Below, one piece after another: positions 12,378 to 25,883 of a stretch of 64,000 nucleotides of DNA (position 1 is its first letter; the number at the start of each line of letters is the position of its first letter). A program made the position numbers and the translations under genes. The DNA is taken from the NCBI GenBank assembly GCA_013398955.1, contig VWPU01002069.1:1-64000 (forward strand). The letters run 5' to 3'. This stretch comes from Callaeas wilsoni. Taxonomy: Eukaryota; Chordata; Aves; Passeriformes; Callaeidae. The notes below the pieces were generated by a model. The model was not told the origin of the DNA, did not search any database, and saw only the letters and a program-made list of their open reading frames with translations.

Positions 12378-14461
12378 GATCTGTCATGGGACAGATCCTT
12401 TACGATGTATTGCCTGAATATCAGTTCATTACTGGTCTCTTGACAACCTCATTCTTTTTCTTGATGATTAGAAGACCACCAGATGGCCCTGTCTGAAATA
12501 ATTGGAATGGCATAACTACCTAAAGAGAAAGGGAGAGGAGAGGGAATGTAGAGAGATATGAAGCACAGATTTCATTCTTACTCTTATTAGTTTTTCAGAC
12601 CTGCTTCAGTTCTTGAGGATGGGGTGTGTCAGATCCGTTTGATCTTAATGGGAGAGATATACACAGATTTACAAATTTAGTGTAGCCATTGAACAAGTCT
12701 GACACCTGACATGAGTCCCGTGGGCATGGGACTTTGGGAATGCAAGTCCGTGACAGCTCAAGGTCAGAGGGGTGGTTCAGGTCCCAGTGAGCCCATCAGG
12801 TTCTGAATGAAGCGATGTGGAGTTTTCCTGTAACCCCCTGGCATGGGTCAGTAGTAGGGTGTTCGAAAAGATTTGTGAACAGTAACTTTTTAAATTGCTG
12901 CAAGGGCACCCAAAATGATCTTCTCCAGAGCTTCAGACATTTCCTTTACCATAATTTTAGGTGAGTCACTTCAAGTTTTCCTTCTCCTCCCTATGTATTT
13001 TTAAACCCTTTGGCATTAGGGAAGCTAATCCAGGTTTGGAAAAATGCTGTTTCTTTATACATCACATAGCCTGGAAGAGCATTTCCCTGGTACCAACTTA
13101 TCAAATTGGCACCAAGGTGCAACAGGCAGCGGAGCTTGTGCAGGTGAGTTTCCTAGCCTGAATTTCTTGCTTAATTAAAAGGCAAATTAAATGTGCATCA
13201 CATCTTTTGGTGTTTTTAGCTAGAACAAGGAAAGAACACTGAAGGCCTTTGAAGAGATTCATTCAGAGAGCTACCTTCGTAAAGCCTAAAGTGATATGTG
13301 CTGTTACAAACTCCAATAAACCTTTCTATCATGCACACTGAAACTCTAGAAATTGCTGCACGAAAATAAACAGAACTTGAGCAATGTTAAGAAAACAAAT
13401 ATGCAAGCCTGGGACAGAAGGAAAATCTACCCTGAAGTGCATGCAGCAGATTTTGCTTCTAATGGTCTTTATAATGAGATTATTCCATGATCCTCAAGAG
13501 TATTGGCGATAAGTCAGGTCACACAGAAATTTGCAATTGGTTCATGTCCAAATTGCAGCCCATAAATTAAAGGAATGGTGCAGGGTGTGTTGCTTAGTTA
13601 TGCTGTTCAATAATTTCAGCGCACTGGATCATCTGGATGAACTTCAGTTCTCGGGGAACAATGTATTTAGCGATTTAAAGCCAGTTTGACTCTATTTAAG
13701 TACATGAAGGTTAGAGAACCCTTGAAGGAGTGAGTGTACAACGTGCAGAATAATTGCTTAATGGAGAATGTAGTGTACTTGATGGAGACTTGCATTGATT
13801 AGTGGAGGGGGAAATGGTGTTTTTATGAAAGTCATTGGTATCTTCTTGCGCTGTACAACTTAGGCACGGGATAGTGTATGATTTATTTGAAACTTCAGGA
13901 GAAGGGAAAGGGTATTCAAGCCTGGAAAATTTCATATGGAAAACGGTTTTACAGTTTCATCTATATCCAAATATATTGGCCTTTTCTCACTTAAAACTCT
14001 GGTTTAGATCCTGAACTTGAACACAGAACCAAGAAGGCCTTTGTCTGAATCATTTTTGGGATTGATGTTTGTCTTTGATACCAAAATATCAAAAGATATA
14101 TTATTTCTTAGCAACAAAACCGATCTAATGTAACTCTAGGCATTTATAAAGAGTTTATTACTTATTCATCTTTTGGCTGGGTATAAACCTACAGATATGA
14201 AGATAAATTACTGAATTAATCTCACCTACATGATTTTGTAACCCTTGGGGCAATGCCTTCACTCCTTACAGGGTTTGAAGGTGGCATTAAACATTGTCTA
14301 ATAAGGAAATGCGGCATTGCAGGTATTCTGCAAGGAGAACCAGATTAATTTATTGAATATGCATTTTTAATTTTTAAAGGATTTGCTGACAATAATATAT
14401 ATCTAGGAAGAAAATACTAAGCTAGTTCAGATTGTTAATGAATGGTTTAGGCCCAAAAAAA

Positions 14462-14484
14462 GGAGAGAGAGAGATAGAGAGAGA
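14462..14484. repeat. (GA)n microsatellite
   Basis: Short GA-rich run interrupted once by a T. Confidence 0.85.
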
Positions 14485-14780
14485 AGGGCTGAAAATTAAT
14501 TGAGTGTCTTTTCCCACACATTGTATAAATTTCATTAATATGTTCGTTTACTATTTCCCTCCCACACAGAGTGGAATCTTTTCTGAAACACTGTTCGGAC
14601 TGGAGAACAGTTATTTAATGAATATCTGAAAAATAGCCATAACCTCCCAGTCCTGTTGGTCTCCTGCTGAGTAAGAGTCACAATTTTGACTCTTAGCTCT
14701 CTGCTCATTCTCCACAAAAGGCTTCAGAAGGACCACACAACCGAATGGAGGCATTTCCAGTGGGAGGCATTACAGTGGGG

Positions 14781-14884
14781 CATCTAAAATGTAACAAGGG
14801 AATTGCATTCTAGCCNCATTTACATTTGTGTCTGAACTCTCACAGATGGCATCCAAAATATAACAAGGGAATTGCATTCTAGCC
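14781..14884. repeat. Direct repeat, 35-bp unit at 69-bp spacing
   Basis: Copies at 14781-14815 and 14850-14884 share AACAAGGGAATTGCATTC and TAGCC with about two differences. The ambiguous base N at 14816 lies exactly at the end of the first copy. Confidence 0.85.
14816..14816. other. Ambiguous base (N)
   Basis: The only N in the window, at the end of a duplicated unit, so probably an assembly or base-calling ambiguity. Confidence 0.95.
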
Positions 14885-15145
14885 CTCCCCTCTGAACGAG
14901 GGGTGGGTTAATCCACAGACGAACATCTAAAACTGGGTGAAATCAATCCTAGCTTGTGTATCCCACCCAGCTGGCTCCTTACTCAGCCACCTGAGCCGTG
15001 CTCTGTCTCCTTGGCCAGCCATGGCCGGCTTTGTCACCAGCATGGCTTAAGTTCTTTTTCTCCATCTGTCTGCTTTGCCATCCATCTTGCCTTTTGTTAA
15101 AGTAATACCCCCCCATCTCCACGCCTTTTGGGGGTTCAGAAGTGG

Positions 15146-15151
15146 CAGGCT
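15146..15151. repeat. Left target-site duplication of the solo LTR
   Basis: CAGGCT, identical to 15832-15837 on the other side of the LTR. Confidence 0.85.
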
Positions 15152-15831
15152 TGTTGGGGAAGATGAAACAGGAAAGCCTTACAACTACGATTGCCTGGCA
15201 AAAGATGCTGAGAATAGGGAAACTATAAGTGAGATTGAAATGAAAGCAAGCTTTGAGATACCAAGCCTTAGTTACTGAACAACTGGAAAACAATGGCATG
15301 GCCGGCAGAAGGTAATCCCCTCTCTGATTGAACAATACCCTCTGCTTGCAGACAGCTCCAAGGGTCCGAGCAGACCCTGCTAGCTTGGCAGCAGGGGTCC
15401 AAAGCAGAGTTTCTAGAGTTTAAAATGTAATGCAGTATGGTAATGTAACAATTCTTATCGGCTGTATGTAAATGCTATAGGACTTGTATCTTCTACTAGA
15501 TTGGTTAATGAAAATTAGAATATTCAACACAGAAGAAGATTTATTGTATTGTAAATGAGAACTCCGCTCTCTTTTTTCCCTCTTTTCCCTCTCCTTTTAC
15601 TACTTCCACTACTTCTCCTACTTCTTCTTGCCCTTACTCTCTCTTGCTCTTACCTTTGCTTCTCTTGCTCTCTTACTTTTCTGGCCTGCTTTGAGCTGCA
15701 GCTGGCAGCTCCAAGCAGGGCCACTACACCCACACCCTTCATAAATAAACTACACACTCTAAGACCTAACCACAGACGTCTCTCGTCTGTGACTGTCCCG
15801 ACCGTCGTAAAACCAACCAGAAGTTCCTACA
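15152..15831 (+). mobile_element. Solitary LTR of an endogenous retrovirus
   Basis: 680 bp beginning TGTTGGGG and ending TTCCTACA, flanked on both sides by a perfect 6-bp duplication CAGGCT (15146-15151 and 15832-15837). AATAAA at 15744-15749, 82 bases before the end, gives the plus orientation. A long pyrimidine-rich block fills 15568-15675. No gag, pol or env is nearby, so this is a solo LTR left by recombination. The 6-bp duplication is typical of class II (ERVK-like) elements; the family name is inferred. Confidence 0.85.
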
Positions 15832-15837
15832 CAGGCT
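15832..15837. repeat. Right target-site duplication of the solo LTR
   Basis: CAGGCT, identical to 15146-15151. Confidence 0.85.
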
Positions 15838-18769
15838 GGTCAAGGACATTAAATGGCATTTGTGTTCCTGCGCCTCCCTCTGCATCTGTGAAGGAAATAG
15901 AGAAAATCCTGCCCATCCCCTATGGTTCTGCTCTCTGCACTGCAGGATGGTGATGGGTGTAAAAAGGTCAGCCTTCAGCTTTCCCAGAAAGCTGGAGCTT
16001 GTCTAATGCTGCTGACGGCTCCTGAAAATGAGTTGCTTTTGTCATGACTACTCATGACCCCAGAGTTTTGAAAGTCATTTAACTTGCTAAGTTTGAACAG
16101 ATAAAATTATGTGTCTCCAACATCAGAGACACACTCACCCATCTTCCAGTTGGCTTTAAAGTAGATATGAGAGGTTGTAAATTAGGGGATGTTTTATCCT
16201 TTCTAAGAGAACTGGAACTCTTTTATTCTGATTTTCTTCCTGAAATGGCTGACTCTTTGTCTTGGGGTGATTTTATGACCATACTGTATTCCTCATCGCC
16301 TGCTTGATTTCTAGTGCGCCTTTAAATTGCAAAGGAGAGAGAGAGGAGCTGAGAGAACTCTTCAAAGCAATTGGCTAGCTTGACCTTGTAACTAGAATGT
16401 TTGCATTTGGAGATCTTCTGCGCACAAGTATCTTTTAGTTCTGATGTACCAGGTCAATAGGCTGTTAAAAAATAACCCCCACCTCACCCAAGGCAAGGAG
16501 AAAAAAAAATTCTTACCCCAAAAATTCAACTTTGGAAAGAAGTATGATATAGATAGCACCAGCCTCAATGATTTGGTATGTTAATTATAAAAGAAAAAGA
16601 GGAAACAGGCTTACACAATCTAATGATAAAACAAATAAGATATCTTTATATTTAATTTATTTTTATGTGCATGTTTATAAATGTTGCAGATCAAGAAGGG
16701 AACTTTTTTTTCAGCTACCAATCTTATCAGTAGAAAAGCATAGGCTCTAGGTAAAGCAAAACTGCCCATTAATTTAGGATTATGCTTATCAAATGGTTTT
16801 AATTAGGAAAGAAGTCTTCACCAGAAGACCAAGTTTTATGATGTATTCAGTAAGGGATAGTGAGGAATATTGAAAATTCCCGAATCTCTTTTATATCAAA
16901 TATTCTGGTATTGGTTATTCTGGGGTTTCTAATCCCAACCTCTTTGTGTCTCCTAATTTAGCATTCCTTTCCATTCACCCTGGATATTGAAGGTGGAGAG
17001 GAAGCTGCTGCCCACCCCTTTTTTTTTCTTGGCTTTATTTTATTCCAGGTGGCTGAAAAAGAAGTACTCTGATTCAAGTTAGGCAAAAAGAAATGTTAAG
17101 GAGGATTTCCTACCATTTGAAGTAATCTGTACTATTAAGTAATATGAGGATAGTAGAAATGCTTCTTTCATTAATTCTCTAAGAGGTTTGAGTGATAGAT
17201 GTTCTCCTGTAAATGTGCATGCTGGGAAGTTCCCTTTTATCTTAAGAATATGATTTATTACATTCCTGAATAGAGATATATTTCTCTAAGTAAGCTGAAC
17301 TGTGAGAAATGTCTAATTATCACCTTTTGATGGTATCAATTAACCTTTGTGAAATCTTCTTTTAAAAAGATGTATTTGCAAAACAATTATCTGTATTAAA
17401 AACCTTTAAATCTTTTAATTCCAACTTCCCCCTACAAATTTCTATTTGCATTGGAATTGTGGAACGTAATTTGTTTAAAAAAAAAAATTCTCTTGTTTAA
17501 TAAGAAGCTAAAATACAGCCCTGAGGAATCTTCTGTTTTTCTTGTGCCAACTTTTTGAAGTTTAATTTTTGTGATTTATTTGCCAGGATTAGAATAATGC
17601 TTGGTTTTGTTATGCATATAGTTACCCACTATTCCAGAGAATTAACACAAGAAGATCATTTTCCAAACAGCAGAATGCTTTTAATTGCTTCAACAGGGCT
17701 TCTGTACAGACGTATTTGTTAGGAAAAGGCATTTTCTTTACATTTATTTCAAAGGACAGGTGTTCCAAGGCCCTACAAAATCACTTCCAAAGTGAGAGTT
17801 ATGCTTTGCCAGTGTACAATTAGCCTTATATCCAAATACGTTAATAAGTATGATTTTTTTTTAGTAAACAACACGTGCCAACGCTGCATAATTCTGTAGA
17901 AATCCATGCATATTACACTTCAGAAGCTTCTTACACTTAATTAGTGACTGTGACACATCTTATTCCTACCTTACACTTCAGTCATTTGCAGAACAAGATG
18001 CAAGAATTAATTTGAAATTATTTCCTTTCTTTTGGGATGCCTTTTTAAATTATGTGCTGCTGCCTATATTTGCGTTGTTCAGTTGTTATACCTGTGGGGC
18101 AAAAGACAATTTGCTTGTAGACAAGCAAAGAAGAGAAAAAAAAGCAACAAAAAATATTTCATCAACAAGAGGCTTCAAGATAAGGAGGTTCCCTGTGGGT
18201 TGCACATCAAAGGTACAAACACGTTGTGAAATAGGAGGTTGAACAGCTTCTAACAAACTGTTAATTGAGCCAGAAATGAGGGTGTAGAAGTGTGGAGCGA
18301 GACAATGATCCTTAAGGCCTGACTGGAAAACCTTCCACCGTGGTCACAGACTGGGAAATTTCTAGCTCTTTTGGTAAGTTCTGCAGACCTGAAACCCTTC
18401 CCCAGAGATGAGCTCAGTCCCCAGGCACCAGGAGGCACTTTTTAGGGTCCAGCTACTAAGTGCCTCAGCTGATCCTACAAATTTTGATGTACACATTTCT
18501 ATTATTCTGGACTATCCTATGAACAGAGGCATAAATTGTTATCACCTCCAGCTCTGAGAGCACAGCATGATACTTACAAGTTTTGCCTCCTGGTAATCAC
18601 TGTGCTTTCACTTTATGCTGGAAAATTATCTTGCAGTAATTTTCTTATTATGCCACCTCCTTTTCGTATAGCATGGAATCACTCTACCGTAAAAATAGTT
18701 ATCTTGAAGTGTTTCTTAAATTTTTGCTTAGTTCAATAAAATATCTCGAACTGCCACTGATCAGCAATT
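15838..18769. other. Intergenic, no gene recognised
   Basis: AT-rich unique sequence between the solo LTR and a CR1 fragment. No coding signal. Confidence 0.7.
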
Positions 18770-19217
18770 GCTTGTGAGAACTTTGTGAGGCCTGTCAGTG
18801 CTTTCAGGGGTCTGGTGCTGGATTTCTTCACCTTAGAGGAGAAAGGATTGGGAGAGGTTTTAATTGCTGTCCTCAAGTTCCCAAGGGGCATTAGAGAGAT
18901 GGTGATGTGAGCTCCCCTTGGCAGGGCACAGCAAGAGGACAAGGGGCAACAGCCTTAAGTTGTGAAAAGGCAAATTCCAATGGAAAATAAGAAGAGAAGT
19001 TGTGGGAAAAGAGGGGTGGATTTGCTGTCAGAGAAGTCTAATACTGCAGCAGATGCCCAGGGAGGCTGTTGAGCCTCCATTCCTGGAGGTATTGGAAACT
19101 TGACTGGATGAAACTCTGAGCCATTTGGTTTGACTTTCAAGTTTGTCTTGCTTTGAGCTGAAGGTTGGACTGGATGATCTCTAGAGACCTTTCCATCAGA
19201 ATGATTTGTGGTTCTCA
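18770..19217 (+). mobile_element. CR1 LINE 3' fragment, plus orientation
   Basis: Diverged but recognisable: AGGACAAGGGGCAACAGCC (18936-18954), GCCCAGGGAGGCTGTTGAG, CCTGGAGGTATTGGAAACTTG, then GGTTGGACTGGATGATCTC before the degenerate terminus. An open frame starting at 19165 begins within this tail. Confidence 0.8.
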
Positions 19218-22200
19218 TCTCAAATATCTGGACAGGTGGTCAAGTTCTCTGGTACAGAGGGAGAGGGTATATAAACCAGCATGTTCTTTCTTTGAACGTT
19301 CAAGAGGAAAAAGAAAAGATAGAACAGTTAAAGGTCTCATTTTGTTCTCATGGGAAGTAAAAATGGTCTTGAAACCAGACTTAAAGATTCAGGAAACTGT
19401 TTCCAACTGTACTGAAGCATCAAAAGAAACTACTGAAATCTCAACTTGCTACTCTCTACCAAAAGCAAGCAGACTTGTGCCTGACCTTCTCAGTGATTGG
19501 TGCTATCCAGAACAGCAATATGAACAAAAAAATTGCTTAGATCTTTGGTTTTTAACTCATTTTTTCAATGTACCTATTCAGCTCATCATGTTCAGTACTG
19601 GTTATTCTACTTCTTCCCAAATCCCTTAGCAAAACTTAAAAGAAAATAATCCTCTTCAGCATGGCTCATTGCCACCCATCGTTATCCCCAGGATTAATAG
19701 CATTTGTGATAACTGCAATAAATTGGACCATTTCAGGTTACCATGGCAGCCAAGTTGAAAGTAGCAATTTTTTCCCCAGGTTGGCTGAAGATACTCTTGC
19801 AGGTAGAAGATATAAACTAATATTGATTAAAAATTTTTATCTATGTTACACCAAAATATCTTTTTCCTACACTTCTCCTTCTCTGTGATAACTAGCTGGA
19901 GTGTAGGAGTATTTCATTAAAGAATAACTGGAGACAGAAGAACTTCCTATTTGAGTGTGTCAGTGATTAAATGAATTTGACATTTTGTCTTGAATGAAAG
20001 TGAATTTAAAGTGCTACTGTGAAGAACTCTTACCAACCATATAATTGCAGCTTGTCAAAAAAAGTTTTCTTATATTACTGTTTAAAAAAAAAAAAAATCA
20101 GGTTCTCTTCTAAATTAAAGCAAAACTAAAGCGGCAGAAAGAAAAATCAACAAAAAACCAGAATTTGTAATTAAAAGAAAGCTGTCTTTTCCGTTTTGCA
20201 TGGACAGAAAAACTCTGAAAAGTTTATGAATGCCATGAGATTTATTTCAAATCTGCCTGTTCTGTACAGTCTTTCTCTGTCACAATTTCCACTGAAGTCT
20301 CTCTTAGCTCATGCTGTAGTATTAGACACCCTAAAAGTCTGTCATTTTTGCAACCAAACATGTAAAGTGCTTTCTTTCTGTATTCTGTATTACCTTAAAA
20401 AAGTTTCCTGCTTATAAAGAGAAATTTTGGGGGTCACCTGTTGGAGGTATAACAGGAGGAACAGAGAAAAAAATTTAACAAAGCATTAAGGCAGTAACTT
20501 GATAATTGGGGTCTTCCTGTAATTTTTAATAGCTTAGGTAAAGAGTCTGATCTTAACACCTCTTAACACCTGGAAACACTGAGAAACTAGATATCCCTAT
20601 TATTTTACTTAAAAGTGTTGTCAATATGATAGATTTAGTATTTGCATGTGCTAAAGAAAGAACATCAATTCCAGCATCGGGAAGGCAGTGTTTTAATGCG
20701 TATGTGGGGAATTAAGGGAATTCACTCCAGCATAGCCTGTCTGCAGTTCGGGGTTCCTTTCTCTTCTGTGAGCACAGTGTTTGATGGGCAGCTCTGGCTG
20801 ATACAATGTTTAACCACAGATTAAATGGAAACATCACACTCTGATAGCTAAGTGTTCCAAACATTTACATGATGGATGCTGTTACATCCACCAGCTCCTA
20901 AAAATGTGTTTGAGAATCTGTGGCACTCAGTTTCATCGTGTTTTTCCTTCCTCTAATGCAGCCTCATAGTGGAGTTCCTCCTGAAACAGAATTCTTCTTC
21001 CTTCAAAAAGGCAAGATTCTTTTTCTTGGAGGAATATAAGGGATGAGTGTGATGGTGGGACTGGAAAGAGGGGAAATGGATGTGGAAGAGACAGGAGAAG
21101 AGGTGCCTGTGGGTAAGGTAGATGTGAACTGTGGCTTGTATTTCTGTGGTGAATTCTTAATGGCCTGCCTGCCCTTTAGAGTTATGCACCTCTAATCAAG
21201 CCTTTGGCTGCCGATGGGTATCTGGTGTTTACAGTATTACTCAGGTCTTTGTGTAATCCCAACCCCTTTTTTTGTATCCGGTGTAAACAAGTGGGGTCCT
21301 GCAGCAGTGCAGGGCTGGATGAACAGCAATAATGGTCCTCATCATAGCCAATAACTTGGCTTTCAATGCTACTCTAACCATAAACAGTGGTGTAAGGAGA
21401 TTCTCATGCTTGCTGTGGTCATTGCAGGGACATTTTTCCATTGTCACAACCGTTTTTAAAAATAACTACAAAATCTTTCCTTGGCATTCAGTCAGTTTTA
21501 CCTGACTGTACTTGCATGCAATGATTATGCCCCCATCTTTTATCATATATACTGTAGTATTATAGTGCTAGAGCTCAGGATGTTTAGGTTTGTTTGAGCA
21601 GAAGACAAAAAAATGCAAAAGCTGACTGATAGGGTAAAAAAGGCATTCTTCATACCACATACCTGTCTCATATTATTTTGTAAAGAACTTTGGTCCTTCT
21701 TGATGACCCTTTGGTCTTGATTTCATCATTTCCCCCTCTAGCTGTTTCCATCAGTGTCCTTGGGCTTTGTTTCCCTCTCCCCCTTCAATACTGCCATTTT
21801 AAACATTTGTTCTGCTTTTGTATGGGAATTCCGGGAAGCACTTAGGTAGTTTAGGATCCTCTGGGAACTTTTTAACATCGTGTACTCCTGATTCTAGGCT
21901 TAGCTGAAATCTTCCTGTCTGAGCTGCAGCTTCCTCATACAGCTATATTTTTTCCCAGGTTGTCTGACAAATGCTGTCCAGTAAATATATTCTCTTGCCT
22001 GCTGTGATGCAAATTTACTTTCCTGCTTGTCTTCCTAGGAAGTATATTTTTTAAGGGAGTGGTAGTTGCTAGGGTAGAGAAGGATTGCTCTATATTGAAC
22101 AGATTTTGTATTAAATGTTTTAATAGGTTTGATGTGCCTTTGTTTCAGTCAAAGAAATGCCTCTGCAGTGGGTTTGGATGGCAAATCTTGCCTGGAAACT

Positions 22201-22705
22201 GTTGCTAAGTGAAACTTACTTTTGTTGATGAATAATTTTGGTTGGAGCATCTCTCAGTAAGAAAATGGGAAGCAGAATCATAGATGTGGAGGCAAGAGGG
22301 CTGGGAATGGTAGGCTGTGAGTAGTATGGACTTGTGTGAAGAATTACTTTTATTTATGGAGAACACTTAAGGCTAATTCCATTATAAAGTTACCTAGGTT
22401 CAGCTTTGATTTCTTTTTTGTTTTTTTTGAGGGGGACAGATCAATTGGCTGTTTGCAGATTTTGCTCTTTATGTGGCATTATTTGGTGTGGGTCTTCAAT
22501 TGTTGTTTTCTTCATGGGTTTTTAGCTGTCTTTTCTTGCCAACGATCTTAGTTGAGCTCAAGTTTCTTTACAAAGGAAACATCCTGATAATTTGACGGCC
22601 ACATGTGGGCGTGGATTTGTGGATAAAAGACACAGCTTAAACCTGTGCATTAGGCATAAATATATCGTAACAGGCACATTCTGCCTACCAGTGCAACACA
22701 AAGAT

Positions 22706-22721
22706 ATCACCTGCAGGTGAT
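22706..22721. repeat. 16-bp perfect palindrome with back-to-back E-boxes
   Basis: ATCACCTGCAGGTGAT contains CACCTG and CAGGTG abutting each other, the core bound by ZEB and SNAIL family factors and by some bHLH factors. Binding is inferred. Confidence 0.9.
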
Positions 22722-25700
22722 TCCGTCAGCGAACCAAAGAAAGACAGCCTGCAGTGAATACAGAGGCATTTGGTAAAAACCCAGCTCTGGAAAAAAAAAA
22801 ATCTGACTGCCAAGGACAGGAAATCTCATGAACAGCTCAAAGCAGCAGTGAACAAGTGCCGTAGAGGTGACTTGCTGTAGAGGGTCAGTGTTAAGAAGCA
22901 TCTGAGGTGACTGCCCTGACAATGCTCCACACTGGAACTTTCTTGTCTGCAGCCTTCCCTATGTGGGAACTGACTCTAATTAGCTTTCCTGCCCAGTGTG
23001 TGCCAGTGCTGCTTGCCTAACTCCCAGCTCGTTCTGAAGACTGCCAGGTGAGAAAGTAATTGCCTTTCCTCAAGAGGCAGCAGCTCCTCGAGCGTGAAGA
23101 ATTCACACACACAAATTCTTGAAGTCTCAAGGAGTTTTTCTCAAGTATTTCTACTCTTTTTCTGTGCTAGCACAGTGGTTACAGCAGGTCTGGGACTGCG
23201 GTACTGCACTTCAGGATGGGAATGAGGAAATCTTCAGGATGGGCTGCGAAGTCATCACAGCCCCTTCTTAGAATGAAGGAAAGCAGAGTCTGTCTTCCTA
23301 CTCTGATACAATTATCTGTTACCTTCCTGTCTTTTACAAAACCATCTTCTCTTTCATGTCTGGTTCATAGATATTTGGAGATGAAGTGCCATCGAGACCA
23401 AGGTTTGTGTCCAGTGGAAGTATTTGAGCCTGGGACAGTGATACTGTCTTGTTTGTCTCTCAACTTATGAAGGAATTAATTTTGGCACTCATAAGAACCA
23501 TTTTTTAAAATATCTTTTGTCTGAGAAGATTCATTCTTGCTCAGATTTATGAGGAGTTAACTTATGGAGACTTGGGGTGTGAACAGAGACGATCAGGATT
23601 TAGACTATGCAAAGGCATCAGGACTGTGCCAATGTTTGACTTCATGATCAAAATTCCATGATAATGACCCTCTCCTCTTGAGCAAATGCAATTCTATAAT
23701 CTCCCATCTCTTAAGCTGTGAAAAAGTGCAACATGTACTATCTATAAACTTGTGGTCTTTTGGGGATCTTTAAATTTTTTTCACTTGGGATGTTAGAAAT
23801 GTCAAAGTAGGTGCTGTGTGGCTAAAGGTTGCAGGTTTCATCTGTCTATTTCTCTTCAAAATAAATAATTAGCACAATGCTGTTGATTTTATGCAGGAGG
23901 ACCACAAACTTGAACAGGGACGACTTTCACTGGTTTGGTGCTCTACAAAGCCTTTGAATGATGAGATTTCTTTGTACATTGACAGCATTATTTTCTGTGC
24001 ACTGACATCAGTGGCAGAAGTTGCCTTCTTGTTCCAATTATTACCTAAAAACAGGTGATGGCTTCTCATGCTGTCTATTTGTGCCTTTTGGCCTTCAATT
24101 GTCTTTTGAAATTGGGTTGTAAACTTTTGGTATAGTTCAGTTTACCCATTTCCAGCCTTAGGGCTTTCATGGATCCCCTGCTACGGGTTTAAGTTGTATT
24201 CCTTACACTGACAGAGAGAGGAAACTTGTTGGGATAGCATTTATGTGTGTGGACACACTGACATGGCCACATTTCTAGCACGTGAAAAAAGTACTGAGCT
24301 CAGCGATTTGGGGTTTAAAAATGTTGATAGGAACAGACAGGAGGCAGCCTTTTGTTCAGAGTTTCTTCCCTAGAAAACTAGAGCTTGAAATGCAGAGTCC
24401 TTTGTGTACACATGTGCGTGAGTGGAGCGTCTCCTGTCTGAGTCATTGAAAGAGACTACAGTCTTTCAATGTTTTAGGGGTGCAACGCAGTGTTGACCAT
24501 TCCATCCGTCTTTTTTCTGCTGTCTGTTTCTCGTTTTTTCCAATGATGCCCCAGACCTGTTGCACTTTTGCAGCCCTTCCTTTTTCCTGGCTTTCTGGAA
24601 GGTCACAAGGGCCTACTGAAGGCATAAGGGCAAGGAAATTGGCTTTTCACTGCAGGCAGCTCTGTTGTTGCTCACGAAAATGTTTCACAAGGAGGTTTTA
24701 AAGGGCAATGCCTCAACTCTACAGGTAGCAGAAGACTATGCAGCAGTACGAGACACAGGAATACACATCTCACAAAGTTATCTGAGAGTACAAGGCTCAG
24801 CAACTTTTCTTATGAGTCTAAAAAGTCCTTAGCTGTGACACGTAGCAGCCTTCCAAGCTGCACAGCATAATTATTTTCCTCCTTCTCAGTCTTCCCCTCC
24901 CAGCACACGATATGTTGTATTTGACACTTAGGAGGGAGAAGATACTCAGCAAAAATCTCACATTTTTGCTGTTTAGAGTATTTGAGTCTTGAGCAAAGTT
25001 CTGTAGAATATTCTTGTCAAAAATAGAATATTATTTAAGTGCAGAGAAGCATGCAACATATATCCAATTTAGCATCTTACTCAGAATGTATGTTTTAAAG
25101 CCTCTGTGTAGCAAGAAAAAGTGAAGTTGAGGTGACAGAGCTCTTATAATCTACAGTATAAGTCAGTAAGAATAATTCTTACTGCATATGTATGAAAGAA
25201 TGAGGTTTAGGTGTCACTCAGCTTACTTAAGATGTTTGACATTGAAGCCAAAAAAAATCCCTAGCCAAATAATTAAATAATATTTTCAAAATCTGTGTAT
25301 AAAGAGCCCACTGTCAGTGTGACTGGACTGAGACAGGAACCATAATACAAGAGACCAGTAATATCTACTCACCAGTAGCCGTGCATTAAAGGAGAAATAT
25401 GCATTAGAGAAGGTGAAAAAAATTGGCTGCCTGCATAGTAATTAATTTAGCAGAAATTGTTAGCAAGGCCAAGTGCTAGCAAGACAAGAATTTTTCAAGA
25501 ATTTGAGTTGTCCTGGAAACACATGGACGTTTTGATTTCTTTTTTTTTTCCCAGCTGTTTAAGTAGTGTCTACAATGATGTATATCTCCTGTGAAATGCA
25601 GAGCTCCAAGTTTAATATGCAGGGCTTTATATGATATTACAACATAAACTTCCAGTTTGATACTTACTTTTTATTCTTGAGAAAACCTAGGCTTCAAAAA

Positions 25701-25854
25701 ATACTGCCAATCTGAGACAATTCTTTGTATGGTGCCTGTTTCAGCTATTGTCTCTATAGTGACAGGAATATGGTTCACAAGAATGATTTACTGCTGGAAT
25801 CTGGGTTGATTTGCAATCACTTCAGAATTCGAGGCAAAAGGGGATTGGTTGGGG

Positions 25855-25883
25855 CTTTTTTTTTCTTTTTCTTTTTTTTTTTA
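25855..25883. repeat. T-rich tract
   Basis: Three T runs separated by single C. Confidence 0.9.

Larger units (their letters stand above)
7428..14780. other. Intergenic, no gene recognised
   Basis: Apart from the T18 run, the GA microsatellite and two tandem duplications I see nothing I can name. Confidence 0.7.

Noticed and set aside
15555..15953. Leu-rich open frame resembling a signal peptide
   Set aside because: It is translation of the pyrimidine-rich block and tail of the solo LTR and runs past the LTR end.
19165..19629. Open frame of 154 codons, plus strand
   Set aside because: Starts in a CR1 tail, no recognisable domain, no homologue recalled, and composition like surrounding AT-rich DNA.
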